Part shown: piece after piece, positions 26,258-37,332 of the stretch | Position numbering within the stretch: position 1 is the stretch's first letter | Layout of the letters: each line of letters starts with the position of its first letter | Assembly: GCF_000220395.1 (NCBI RefSeq) | Contig: NW_004085958.1 | Coordinates: forward strand, 62,001 to 126,000 | Length of the DNA stretch: 64,000 nt | Direction of reading: 5' to 3' | Source of the DNA: Ichthyophthirius multifiliis | Lineage: Eukaryota > Ciliophora > Oligohymenophorea > Hymenostomatida | Notes under the pieces: generated by a model | What the model was told of the DNA's origin: nothing | The model's database searches: none | What the model saw: the letters and a program-made list of their open reading frames with translations, nothing else | Position numbers and translations under genes: made by a program

Positions 26258-26599
26258 TTTTTTAATATTTAAATATATACAAAATTAAATTTGTACTTTT
26301 TTTATATACAAATTACTTATTTTTATTTTTTTAGTTTAATAATATGTTTTTTTATATTAAAATATTTTTTCTAAATTCAAAAACATAAAAAATTATAGCA
26401 TAAGAATTAAATTATTTATCTATTAAAATTTTAATTTATTATATATAATAATGATTTGCTTTTTTTTATTTAACTATTAAAATCTATATAATAGGGTAAA
26501 TATTTATATTTTATTTTAATTGGTTATTATATATTTTATATTTATTAGTTTATCTTATTTTTTATTTTATAAGATTTCTAATATATACTTTTATATTTA
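26258..26599. other. Intergenic, nothing supported
   Basis: AT-rich upstream region of the KRI1 gene; no gene-like frame was seen. Confidence 0.45.
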
Positions 26600-26845
26600 T
26601 CATATATTTTATCTTTAATATTAATCACTTGTATTTTTTTTCATATAATTATTTTTTCTTGATATTTTATTATTAAAACCTAGAGATTAGATATTATTAT
26701 TATTTAATTTACTTTACATATATTCAATTGAAAATTCTTTTTTATAAATCATATCTTTAAATTTTTATCCAACATTAGGATATATTTTGATTAAATATAT
26801 ATCAGAATCCATTAATTAAATTTCTTATATATTCCTAATTTTCAT
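26600..26845 (-). CDS. Possible small protein of unknown function
   Basis: An 81-codon frame, MKIRNIQEIQLMDSDIYLIK ... SRKNNYMKKNTSDQ, ends at TGA 26600-26602. Composition (mixed charged and aromatic residues, Gln from TAA) looks more like coding than like surrounding DNA, with no domain recognised. In the ~250 bp upstream another minus-strand frame is also protein-like (LENLEDFYQQRKANSYF). The two may be exons of one longer gene whose splice sites I could not fix. Low confidence. Confidence 0.3.
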
Positions 26846-27101
26846 ATTTTATAATATTTATAATTTTACAATATAAATAACGTTAGAAAATTATAAAATT
26901 AATTTTTTTTCAACATTCTTTATATTTTTATTCTAAATAAGAAGTAAGAATTAGCTTTTCTTTGCTAATAAAAATCTTCCAAATTTTCTAAAATCAATAA
27001 ATTTGCTATTTGTAACAAAAACAAATTTTAGAAATCATCTTTCAGTTCTCATTTATAAGAATTGTGATTTTATTAAAAGTTTATATATAAGCACATATGT
27101 T

Positions 27102-27536
27102 TCAATTATTTATATATATTATCAAATCTTTATTAAATTCTTATTCTTATTCTTATTCTTATTCTTATTCTTATTCTTATTCTTATTCTTATTCTTATTC
27201 TTATTCTTATTTTATATAATTTGAACTCGTATAATAAACATATACTTGAAGTATATAGGGAAAATAATTGTTTTTGTTTTAAAATAAACGTAATTATTAT
27301 TTAAAGCTTAAGCAACGCATATTTTAAAAATAAAATTCATTTCTAATGACCATAAATTTAATTTCTCCTTAATAAAAAACTACAGTTTCTGTTATATAAA
27401 TCATTAAAGCTTATTATTCATTGCTTATTCCATATAATTTAATACAAATAAATATATAGTATATATCAAATTTAAAATTAGATTTCTAGATTTCGTTTAT
27501 TATATTATTTAAGGCTAATTTCTAGAATATTTTCAT
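27102..27536 (-). CDS. Small protein with a Glu-Gln dipeptide repeat
   Basis: A clean 144-codon frame from MKIFQKLALNN to EFNKDLIIYINN, ending at TGA 27102-27104. The middle part (ALMIYITETVVFYQGEIKF, MVIRNEFYFQNMRCLSFKQQ) looks like a folded beta-rich segment but matches no family I know. The C-terminus is ~13 copies of Glu-Gln encoded by the hexamer GAATAA, the coding face of the TTATTC microsatellite. A different minus-strand frame upstream (MTYNLKVQLILKNNIY...) is also protein-like, so an N-terminal exon may be missing. Function unknown. Confidence 0.5.
27137..27210. repeat. TTATTC hexanucleotide repeat
   Basis: About 12 uninterrupted TTATTC units. On the minus strand this reads (GAATAA)n and encodes Glu-Gln in the small gene that overlaps it. 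A six-base unit preserves frame on expansion. Confidence 0.95.
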
Positions 27537-27866
27537 ATGATATAGACAATTTTTTAAAAAATGCAAATACAATTTATATTAAAAATTTATAGATGTTATT
27601 CTTTAGTATTAGTTATACTTTCAAATTATATGTCATTAGATTTTATTAAAATTCGGGTTTATAATTAATAATTAGTAATTAAGATATATAATTTTGTTGT
27701 TATTAAAAAATAAAAATTAATTAATATTTTAATATAATATTATTATAGTAATAAATATAAATATTTATATATAATTAATAATTTTTTATATAGTTATTAT
27801 ATGTAAAATTAATTATATAAAAAATATTAATTTTTAGAAACATATATTATATTTATTAATATATAT

Positions 27867-27901
<35 letters not shown>

Positions 27902-27938
27902 TTAATTTAATTAAAATTATTAATTTAATTTTTAACTT
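27537..27938. other. Intergenic, TA-rich
   Basis: Contains long TA runs around 27860-27900. No gene was identified apart from a possible unplaced N-terminal exon for the Glu-Gln protein at about 27,540-27,640. Confidence 0.4.
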
Positions 27939-28658
27939 TCAATATATTTTTTTTACAAAACAAATATTACTCACTCCTAAAACTTATAAAATTAATGGTT
28001 TTTCAATTAATTTTTTATTAATTTCAAACATTTATTAAAATCCGCATTTTTTATATAAATTCTAAGCTCGAGTATTTGTATTTAGAAAAGTTAAATAAAT
28101 ATATTATTTATTAAGTTCTTACGCATATTATTAAAAATGTTTAACTAATTTATAGCCTAGTCCTTTATTTCTATAATTTTACTTAATACAAAACTTTTTT
28201 AATTCAATTAAATTTTCTTTTTATGTATTTAGTTATTAATCTATGTCAGGTAAATATTTATTGTTATGGTTTTAATCTGCTTCAACCATTCCTAATACTT
28301 CCTTATTTTAATTTATTACTATAAATATCTAATTATTATTCAAAAATAATTTTTCAATGTTTTAGTATAATATTTTTAATAAATATTTTTTCATTGAATA
28401 TTAACATATTTACTTAAAAATATACCCAAAAAATATAATTAAGAGTAAAATTTAAGTTAATTTTATTTTTTCTAATATTATTAGTATTTATATTAATAAT
28501 ATTATTATTAAATAAGGAAAAAATCCGTGTTATTTTAATGGAAATTTAAAGTATTAAAAGCCTTTCAAAAGCATAGTTTAAGGGAAACTTTCTTTATATA
28601 AATTTATTACTTGTTATTTATATTATTCTTAATATTAAATAATATATATATCATTCAT
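27939..28658 (-). CDS. Membrane-anchored GNAT N-acetyltransferase
   Basis: A single-exon 239-residue protein (exact codon multiple), MNDIYIIQYQEQYKQQ to TGA 27939-27941. The N-terminal sensing part (VINLYKESFPQ) is followed by a strongly hydrophobic ~45-residue segment (YLIIILLIQILIIL, ILLLIIFFGYIF). The GNAT core comes next: IFIVINQNKEVLGMVEAD (beta4), KKFCIKQNYRNKGLGYKLVK (the R/Q-x-x-G-x-G acetyl-CoA loop) and NTRAQNLYKKCGF (motif B). The hydrophobic insert between N-terminus and core resembles the NAT8/camello subgroup, which sits in the ER/Golgi membrane and acetylates small molecules or Lys residues. The subgroup is inference; the GNAT fold is firm. Confidence 0.82.
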
Positions 28659-28803
28659 AATTAAATATTAAACTATAAAAATAATTAAATAAAGATATAT
28701 TTAATAATATTACAGTTTTTTATATATTAATTAAATTTGAAAAATTTTTTTAAAAAAAATTTTAATTAAATTATATAAAAATAATTAAAAAAAAGAAAAA
28801 AAT

Positions 28804-31281
28804 ATGAGTAGTTACACTATAGCAGGTTCAGCCGATAAAGAAGAAACAGCAATAGTAAATTTAAACAAATAAATATATTTAAAAAACAAAAAAAGTGTGA
28901 AACAATAGCGAATACTATAAAATCTTTTTACAAAAATATTGACTTTAGAATTATCATTAAGCATCCTTCAGAATGGGATGAATATATACATGAAGTAAAA
29001 CAATAATTATATATTATAATAAAAAAATAATAATTTAAAAAAAAAATAGATTTGTAGAATATATGGATTTAAATAAAACAAAAATCCAATAATATTTACC
29101 TTGGATGGAAAGCTTATTGGGGATATAGAAAAATTTAAAGAGATGACTGAAAGTAAATTCGGAATTGACACATAATATATAGTAAACCCGATCAAAACAG
29201 AAATTAATATGAAATAAGTAGAAAAAGAAATGAAAGAAAAGAAGAAGAACTTAAAAAATAAGAGAAATTTATAAGAAAAAATATAAATTAGTTTAAAATA
29301 AAAATATGAAGAAGAAATGATTTTACCTACAAAAGGAATTTTCGTTTCTGAAATAAATGAAGGCTTATAAGTAATTTTTTTTTTTTGTCTTTTTTTTTGA
29401 TGAAAATATTTTTTATTTTAGTTTTGTGTTAAATATGTTGAAAAAATATGTCCTAAAGTTTATATTAGCCCTGTTGAAAACAAAGAAGTTGTTTAATAAA
29501 TAATAACTCCAGGTATTATTGTTTACATAATAAAAAAGAAAATATATTATTTCATTAATTAAAATAGCCGATATAAATGTCTAATAAGTATAAGCAAACG
29601 ATACTTTTCCTCCTGAAATTTTAGTTGAAGAATAACCAGTTATATTAGAAGGCTAAGATCTAACTAAAGGTTTTAAATCGCCAAAATTAGGCGAAAACTC
29701 AAACTAGAATAACGAAAGTAATGATGTTTCGAAACATACCACATTTTAATAGGCATTGAATTTGGAATAAGATAATATTATTTAAGATAATAACTAATAA
29801 ATATAAAATTAATAATATTAAATTGAGGAAAACAACTAATAAGCATAAGAGAATTAAGAGTAACAATAATAAGAACAATAAGAAGAATAATAATAAGAAC
29901 AATAATAATAAGAATAGCAAATAGAATAAAATAAAGAAGAATTAAAAGAACTTATAGAAAGAATAAAGATCATAGAAGGAAATAATTAAGGTCAATTAGT
30001 AAATATGAACAATTATATAATTAAATCGGTAAAAAAGAGTATATATGTTTAAATACTTATTTTTATTTAAAATAAAAACAGTTAAAAGACAATTATTATC
30101 TTTCTGTTCATCCGAATCCTCTTTTTAATGGATAATTAGTTATTTTTGAATCTTATCCTGTAGAAGGATAAAATTAAGAGGTCTTTTTAAATGATTATAG
30201 TAAGGTTTAAAGAAGTATAAGAAATAGAGAAAATGGAAAAGCTTAAAAGGAATAATATTAAAAATAACAAAAAAGGCTTGAAGAATAAAAATAGCGTTTA
30301 GAAGAATTAAAGAAAATTCAAGAAGAAAATAATAATAATGATAATGAAAATGGAAATTAATTTTAAAGTAATAACTAAGACTTTTAGGAAGAAAAAATAA
30401 TTGCTGAACCTCCTTCATATAATTTTAAAAGTAGAACAAATAGAAATTGTATAGATATGTTAAAACCTTTATCTATATAAGATTGGAAAATTGTTAATAA
30501 AATAATAAATAAGGTTGACTGCTTTGTTACTTTTTAAATATTGCCTTTTGGATTTGAAAATTAGTTTGAACTTTCGAATGGAATTTTGAATGTTTTTTTA
30601 AGACATTTTATGGTTAATATTCACCAAAATTAAAGTATTTTACCTTTACTTTAGTTCTATTAAAATTAATAAAATCCTAAAAAAACTTATTTGCCTATTG
30701 AATCTATCATTATTTCAGAAAAAGATAAAGCAAAAATAATTGGAAAAAAATATTATTAAGGTATTTATTTAATTCTATTAAATTCTATTTTTATTTTATT
30801 TTATATTTTTTATTTTATTTTATTTTATTTTATATCTTTTATTATATTTTATTTTAATTAGTTCCTTCTCTTTAATTTGAGCATTTAATTTTTTATTTTA
30901 AGAAACCTGTATAAAAAGAGAAAAAATATGCTATAAATTTTAAAAAAATGATGAAACATTTAATAAAAAATGAAGAAGGTATTTAAAAATATAATAATAA
31001 ATATAAAATAAAAAATAAAATTATAGAAGAAACATCTATTGGTTTCAATCTAATTATTTCAAATGAAATTATGCTTTTAGTACCTTTAAGATAACCTTAT
31101 TCTTACTTTAATAGTTAACCTCTTTTTTTGAATCCTTTTTCATATTTAGGATATATGCATTTGCCTTAATTAAGTAAAATATGGCCTTCATCAGCATTTT
31201 AAGTGGAAGATTTATAAAAGCCAATGGATAGATTAATAAAAGAATCATAATATAAAAATCAAAATAATTATCAAAGTTGAG
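28804..31281 (+). CDS. Fusion: MDH1B-N-like domain + Ap4A phosphorylase-like domain
   Basis: Seven introns give a continuous protein, MSSYTIAGSADKEETA to NQNNYQS (TGA 31279-31281). Residues ~1-90 (SSYTIAGSAD, FRIIIKHPSEWDEYIHEIC, NPIIFTLDGKLIGDIEKF) resemble the thioredoxin-like N-terminal domain of the malate-dehydrogenase-like ciliary protein MDH1B. A Gln/Glu-rich coiled linker follows (~250-330). The C-terminal ~300 residues resemble ATP adenylyltransferase/Ap4A phosphorylase: LLQFYQ...PIESIII, VPSLQFEHLIFYFK and TSIGFNLIISNEIMLLVP. The catalytic HxHxQ triad is not visible (the site reads SILPLLQF), so the enzyme part may be inactive. No Rossmann MDH domain follows. I know of no described fusion of these two domains; function is unknown and ciliary location is a guess. 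Confidence 0.6.
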
Positions 31282-31746
31282 AAAAAAAATAAAAAAATAT
31301 ATTTAATTTTAAAAATAATAAAAACATAATAATAAATAAATAAAATTTTTAAATTGTGATAAACTGAATTTCTTTTAAGTTATATTATATAAATTAAGAT
31401 TAATTTAAAAATTTTGACAGTTTAAAGTCTTATTAATTTATTTTCAATTTACCTTCATATGTCGATCTTGTTTTTTTTATCTTTTTTATTATTATTATTA
31501 TTTTTCAAAATTATGTATTTTTTTTGAAACTGTATTAATTTTCTATTTTCTTTTTTTAAGAGATTTTATGAAAAACAAAAAAAGTAAACTAAATTAAATA
31601 TTTATTTTTTAACAAAGAAAATAAACTAAATTTATAATTTAAAAATAAAAAAAGTTTGTGAAATAAATTTAAGTTAAATTAAAAAATAAAGTTTAAATAA
31701 ATATTAATTAATTTATTTTTAATTTTTTTTTTAAAAAAAAATAAAC
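31282..31746. other. Intergenic (convergent 3' ends), nothing supported
   Basis: Lies between the 3' ends of the fusion gene (+) and the coiled-coil gene (-); AT-rich with A/T homopolymers. Confidence 0.45.
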
Positions 31747-33237
31747 TCATAAATAATAATTGGGATATTCAGTTTCATATACAAAAATACTATTATCATT
31801 AGAATTTTTAACACTTTTAATTTTATCATTTAGTATTTTATGTAAGTAATACTTAGTTGAAATATCATATTTAATTTCGATTTTTGATCTTAAATCAACC
31901 CAATCAGATAGATAACCAGGTGAAAATTTGAAAGGATATTTTTATTAAGTAAGTAGAGTTTTTTTGCCTATATTTTTTTTTTTATCAAAGGGTGAATTTT
32001 TTGCTTATTATTGATGACATTTGCTTTTAATTCTTAGTTATTTTTCTATATTTTTAAGGTTAGCGATTATTTATTATTCAATATTATTTTGTTTCTCTTT
32101 TATTGGGTTGGATATACTCGTATTTTACCTAATAATTTCAGATTTTATCTATGGATCATTTTATAAATTCTCATTAACGTTTACAGAATTAGTTATATTG
32201 CCAAATCTTATTAATTTTTTTTCCAAATTAGTAATCGAGGTTTGTTTTTATTAAGGCAAATTTAGAAAATCGGGTATATTATTATTTATTTCGGAAGTTT
32301 AAAATTAAGATTCTGATGTCAAGATGTTAATTTATGGAGAATTAAAAAGTGAATTTTATTTGAGTTTTTTGGAAGTAAAAAAATTTTCGGTGATTTCTTG
32401 GTTAGAAAAGCCTTATTTTTTTTTTTTCGAAATCCTTTCAATACATGTGTCCATTATATTGTTTATATTTTGGGATTTTTAAATTTTTTTCATGTTGATT
32501 ATTCTACTTGTGTTTTCTTTTACAGAAGAAAATTAGGCTTTTTCAGTTAATTCACCTAATTGTATATTAGCTTATCTCATAGTGAAATATTATGTGTTAT
32601 TTTTTTATTTATTTTTTTAAAAAAAGTTATTGTTATTATTATTTTTTATTGGAAAAAAGTTGTCTTTTTTTTATATTGTTGATGAAAATTCGTTGATTTT
32701 TTCACTTGCATTTAATTCTTATTTGGAGCTTTTTCGGGAATTCAATTAAAACCTTAATTCTCGAATTTTATTTAGTTTTAAGCGAAAGACTTATTTTTCT
32801 TCTTCCATTATTTTATCAGCTTTTTTTTACTTTAGTATTTCGTAAAAATGCATAAATTCTTTGATTGAACGGATTTCTAGGGAATCGTAGTATTATATAG
32901 TATTTTTCTTTTCGTTATTTTCTTATTTTTCTATTTTATTATGAATTTTCTTTAATTATTGTTAGGCGTGTTATTATTATTTTAAGTCTATTGTACGAGG
33001 ATCTGCCCTTTCTATTTCTATTTCTTCTATTATTTTATTTTTTGCTCTTTTTTATTACACTATATGATCTTCTTAAATATTTATGTGGTGTTTCTTATTT
33101 ATGTCAGAAAGTTAATAAGTTTGTTTTTGTTGTTTTTAGATGATGTTTTCTTAGATTTTAGCTTTTCGAAATGTTGAAAGGTCTTTTGTTTCCATTATGT
33201 ATCTTTAAAATTATTCTTTTTTGTGCTTTTATTACAT
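31747..33237 (-). CDS. Coiled-coil protein of unknown function
   Basis: An uninterrupted 496-residue frame (exact codon multiple), MQQKHKKEQFQRYI to YETEYPNYYL, ending at TGA 31747-31749. The N-terminal half is highly charged and helical (EEIEIERADPRTIDLK, LKKIHNKIEKQENNEK, FRLKLNKIRELRFQLN), likely coiled coil. The middle is Asn/Ser/Gln-rich. The C-terminus has a more ordered segment (KFSPGYLSDWVDLRSKIEIK). I recognise no family; a cytoskeletal or ciliary scaffold is only a guess. A long hydrophobic frame on the plus strand over the same DNA is an antisense shadow: the minus reading has balanced composition and no breaks. Confidence 0.75.
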
Positions 33238-33466
33238 TTATTCTTTACTAGTTTTTTTTTTTTAATATTTTTAAGGATGTTATTTTAATAGTAAATTTTT
33301 TGTTATATTGGATTATATACTTTTTATTTTTTTTATTTTTTTAAAAGAATAATTATTTTATCAGTTTTTTAATAAATTAGAAAATATTTTCTTTTTCCCC
33401 AAAAATAAAATAAAAATAAGTATTTTTTTATTTTTTTTTTCATTAACTAAAAAAAATTTAATAATA

Positions 33467-34681
33467 ATGTTTTCTAAATTAATATTCAAATCCTGTAAAA
33501 TTCCTCATTTAAATTTCTTTAAATAATACTCATTTACTTAATTACAAAAGAACGTTAACGTAATCTCTCGTTTGAACCATCTTTCTTTAGAATTCTAACT
33601 TCATTAATAGAAGGATAAAACAATATTTTTTTTAAATGAAAAAATGACATTCAAATACTTAATGGATGTAATAAAACTCGAAGACCCATCTCTTTACGTA
33701 ACATATGATTTTGAAGAGGCGAATTTAAATAAAGAGGAAATAAGTAAACAAAAAGTGCAATAATAGTAAAAATAGTAAAAATAACATACAGGAAATGTAA
33801 TAAGCCTTAGTAAAAAAACAGAGGAAGAACAAGAAAAATAAAATAAATTATAATAACTAGAAAAAGAAGAGCTTCTATTGGTAGACGAACATACAAATAT
33901 ATTAAAATTCTTAAATAGTAAATATCCTTTATAAGTGAAGATATAAATAAATAACTGCGAACATAGAATATAATCAATAGGATATAATTAAGCAAATTAA
34001 ACATTAATAAATTTATGGAACAATCCAGCGGGTATATTAGCAGAATATCAGAATTGTATTAAAAAAGGAATGCATCCATCTCATGCAGGAGTAATAACCT
34101 TTTTTGTAAGAAATTTTAGACAGGAGTTAGAAAAAGTCAAAGGGAAGAATTTATCGGAAAAAGAAATAGATGAAATGTTAATTAAAAGTTTAGCGAGTTT
34201 TAGTTTTCCAGTTTTTTAAAAATTAAATGATCTTTAATTTGAATTAAATATTTTAGAATAGGAGTTGGAAAAACTCAATTAAAAAAAATCTAATATTGAT
34301 AATGGGGCAGAAAGATAAATCAAATATTATATTAAAATACTCTTTTTGATCTATCTTTTACATATTTCTAGTTTCTATTTTATGATATTTCATGTTGATT
34401 GGCTAGGGTGGGATATTATTGAACCTATTACTTATACTGTAGCTTAAATTTCGGTTCTGGTTGGAATTAGATTCTTTATGAAACATAAGGAGGTTAGATC
34501 AGTAGAAAAAATGATTTAACTTATGAGAAATAAATAAATTTATAAAAACCCGTAACTTAGAGAATAGTATTAGAATATTTGTAATTAAATATAAGATAAA
34601 ATAAACAAAAGAGATTAAAATCTTTAAAAACAATAAGTTTATTGGAGCAAAAAAACTTACAATAGTTAAATTATTTTATGA
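33467..34681 (+). CDS. MCU: Mitochondrial calcium uniporter (MCU)
   Basis: A single-exon 404-residue protein (exact codon multiple), MFSKLIFKSCKIPHLNFFKQ to the TGA at 34679-34681. The N-terminus is Arg/Lys/Ser-rich without acidic residues, a mitochondrial presequence. A matrix domain and coiled coil (ELNILEQELEKLNQKKS) precede two transmembrane helices: IKILFLIYLLHISSFYFMIF and YTVAQISVLVGIRFFM. They are linked by the pore loop VDWLGWDIIEPITY. The family selectivity filter is WDxxEP (W-D-I-M-E in animals; here W-D-I-I-E). A C-terminal charged helix follows. MCU conducts Ca2+ across the inner membrane; it often works with MICU regulators, none of which is in this window. Confidence 0.93.
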
Positions 34682-35484
34682 TTTTTTTTTATAGATTAAT
34701 GAATATTTATATAACTTATTTTTTTTTTAAATAAAATTAAATATATATCGATAGGAAAAAAAAATATAACAATTTTATTAATTTAAATTTTTTATTATTT
34801 CTTAAATATATCGTGAAATCGAATTTTTTTATATATATATATTTAATTATTAAGTTATATATTTTATTAAATGCTTAATTTTTTTACATAATTTTAAATT
34901 AATAATATTTTTTATAAATATTAATATTTTATATATATTTTTAAATTAATCTTAAATATATATATAATATGAATTTTAAAATTAATATTATATATGTTTT
35001 TAAATTATTTTAATTTATTAAATAGAAATTATAAAAGTTTATATTTAAATTCAAAAAAATATTATTTTTATATTTTATTTAATGCATGCTGAATATATTT
35101 CAATAATTATAGGCTAAATATTCTAATATAAGATTTAGAGTTATTAAATTACATAAACTTAAATTAATGTTTATTTTTAATAATAAACATTTTTTAATAC
35201 GATTTCTTTATTTTAATATAAAATTCAAAAATACTATTATTTATTATTAAAATAAATTAAAGATACCCTAAAAATAACATTTAAATGTTATTATATATAT
35301 ATTTACATATATTTATTAAATAAAATTTTTTATAAATAATTAATTAATATTTTTTTTTTTTTAATAAAAAAACAAAAAAGATTCATTGATTGAAGAAAAT
35401 GTCTAATTTTGATTCAGATATTTATTTTTACATAATAAATATATTAGATTAATATATGCATTTTTTAATTTTTTTTTTATGCTA
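34682..35484. other. Long AT-rich noncoding region
   Basis: TA-rich tracts and homopolymers only, just downstream of MCU. No frame with coding composition was found. Confidence 0.5.
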
Positions 35485-36310
35485 TCAAGTCTTTTTATTT
35501 TTTATTAAAAAAAATAATTTTTTTTTCTGTTTTTGGGTATTTATGTTAAAAATAGTTTATTAAAAAAATATGCACTCATTTAAGTATATAAATTTTAATT
35601 ATTCTAATTAAGTTATTTATATTAGCCTTAAATTTTTAAAAATATTCTGCGTATTTTTAATATTAATCTGAAAAATATTATTATAATAGTCATTATGGTA
35701 ACTTTATTTAATTTATTCTTATCTCAAGTTGAAATATACGCAATAGCGCAATTTAAATCCTTAAAAATTAACAACTAAAAGTCTCTAAATTACAGCTTTG
35801 AAAGGATGAACATTATTTTGAGCAAAATATAGTTAGTTTAATCAAAGAATTATGTTTTTTATGGATGGTCACAAAAGAAAGGTATGTTTAAAAGTTAAAT
35901 AATCTAATAAAGCCAAAGTATCAAAAGTTAGCATATAAGCAAATAATGCCATAAAGGCATAATTTTAAGTATAAGCTTTCGAATCATAATAACCATAAAA
36001 ATATCCTTTTTGTACAAATTTTCACATCAATAAAGTGGTTACTAGTATTAAATATGCTAAATTTTTTAAGCCATTCATTAAATATTTTTTTATATTTTCG
36101 TTTCTAATATCGAAAATATTATCTGGGTAGTTTTTACAATATATGTAGCAATCAAAAATTAAATTGCTACCTAAAATGTGTATATTAAGTAGTGTTAATT
36201 ATTCTTAATGCTTCTAAGCTAAGGAAAAAAAAATTTGATTATTTTGATATAGAAGAGAAGGAATAGATTAAATTAGTAATAAATGAAGTGAGAAGAAAGA
36301 AAATTAAAAT
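35485..36310 (-). pseudogene. Membrane-protein gene relic with three in-frame TGA codons
   Basis: One minus-strand frame keeps protein-like composition for ~270 codons: LNIHILGSNLIFDCYIYCKN, YPDNIFDIRNENIKKYLMNG, GYFYGYYDSKAYTQNYAFMA, LFAYMLTFDTLALLDYLTFK and VHPFKAVIQRLLVVNFQGFK. TAA/TAG serve as Gln, as in the live genes. It is broken by TGA at 36022-36024, 35869-35871 and 35842-35844 before a final TGA at 35485-35487. Hydrophobic segments suggest a multi-pass membrane protein. No start codon or intron arrangement that removes the TGAs was found. Each TGA sits where Trp would fit, as expected when TGG decays to TGA, the only stop in this code. Family unknown. Confidence 0.5.
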
Positions 36311-37332
36311 ATATTTTAACTTTTTGTTATGTATATTTTTTTTAGAAAATTATTTTTAAATAAAAAATATTTATAATTTATTTAATAATAATAATATAAA
36401 TAAAATTATTATAATATATATTATATATTTCTATATAATATTATGTCTAAAATTACATAGTTAAATTAATAAATGTTTTTTTTAAATTAACAAAAATATA
36501 TATGAATTCTTAAAAATATTCTAAAAATAATATTATAATGAATAAATAAGTTTATTTTAAAAATAATAAAATCTTTAAAAAAATATTTTTTTATTTTATT
36601 TTATTTTTTTTTTGATTTATATAATTAAATTAATTTATATTTATAAAGATGTGTGATTCATTTTTAAAAAAATGAATTAAATAAAAATTAATGTTATAAT
36701 TAAAAAAAAAAAATTATAAATAAATCATATTTATTTAATAAATTATGAATATATTTTAATAATTCAAAAATAATACAATATTTATAAATCTAATATATAA
36801 ATATAATAGATTAATTTTATTTTTATATCAATAAATATATATAATTTCGTTTCTATCATTAATTTATATATATAATTATAATAATTATATATTTTAAAAG
36901 AATTAAAAACAATTTTTATAATATTAATATTTAAAAAAATAAATTTATAGGTATTAATTAATGTATATATAATTAAAATTATTTTCATAATTTATATAAA
37001 TATATTATTTATATGTTAGATTTTGTAATTTTTTATAAATATATATAATTATGCTACTTTATATTTTAAATAAAAAATATAATCTGAATATCATTGTGTT
37101 AATAATTTAATATATATAGATTTATATATACATGAAACAAATTATATAATAAATATTAATTTAATTTCTTAATTAATTTGAGATATGATACATATTTTAT
37201 AATTAATTTTGTAATAAAAAAATATATTTATTTTATTTTTATTTTTAATTTATAAATAAAAAAATATTTTCTTTCAATTACCAAATAAAATTAAACAAAA
37301 CAAAAAAATTTAAATAAATAAAATTTATAAAA
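36311..37332. other. Long AT-rich noncoding region
   Basis: Over 1 kb of TA-rich DNA upstream of the EF-hand/MORN gene; no feature can be supported. Confidence 0.5.

Noticed and set aside
31955-32960. Long hydrophobic plus-strand frame resembling a multi-pass membrane protein
   Set aside because: The minus strand over the same DNA carries an unbroken 496-codon frame of balanced, charged composition with a clear start and stop. The plus-strand Phe/Leu-rich frame is its antisense.
35485-36310. Mitochondrial DNA insertion (TGA = Trp in ciliate mitochondria) as explanation for the TGA-broken frame
   Set aside because: The same frame contains many TAA/TAG codons in Gln-like positions, which would be stops in the mitochondrial code. 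A nuclear relic fits better.
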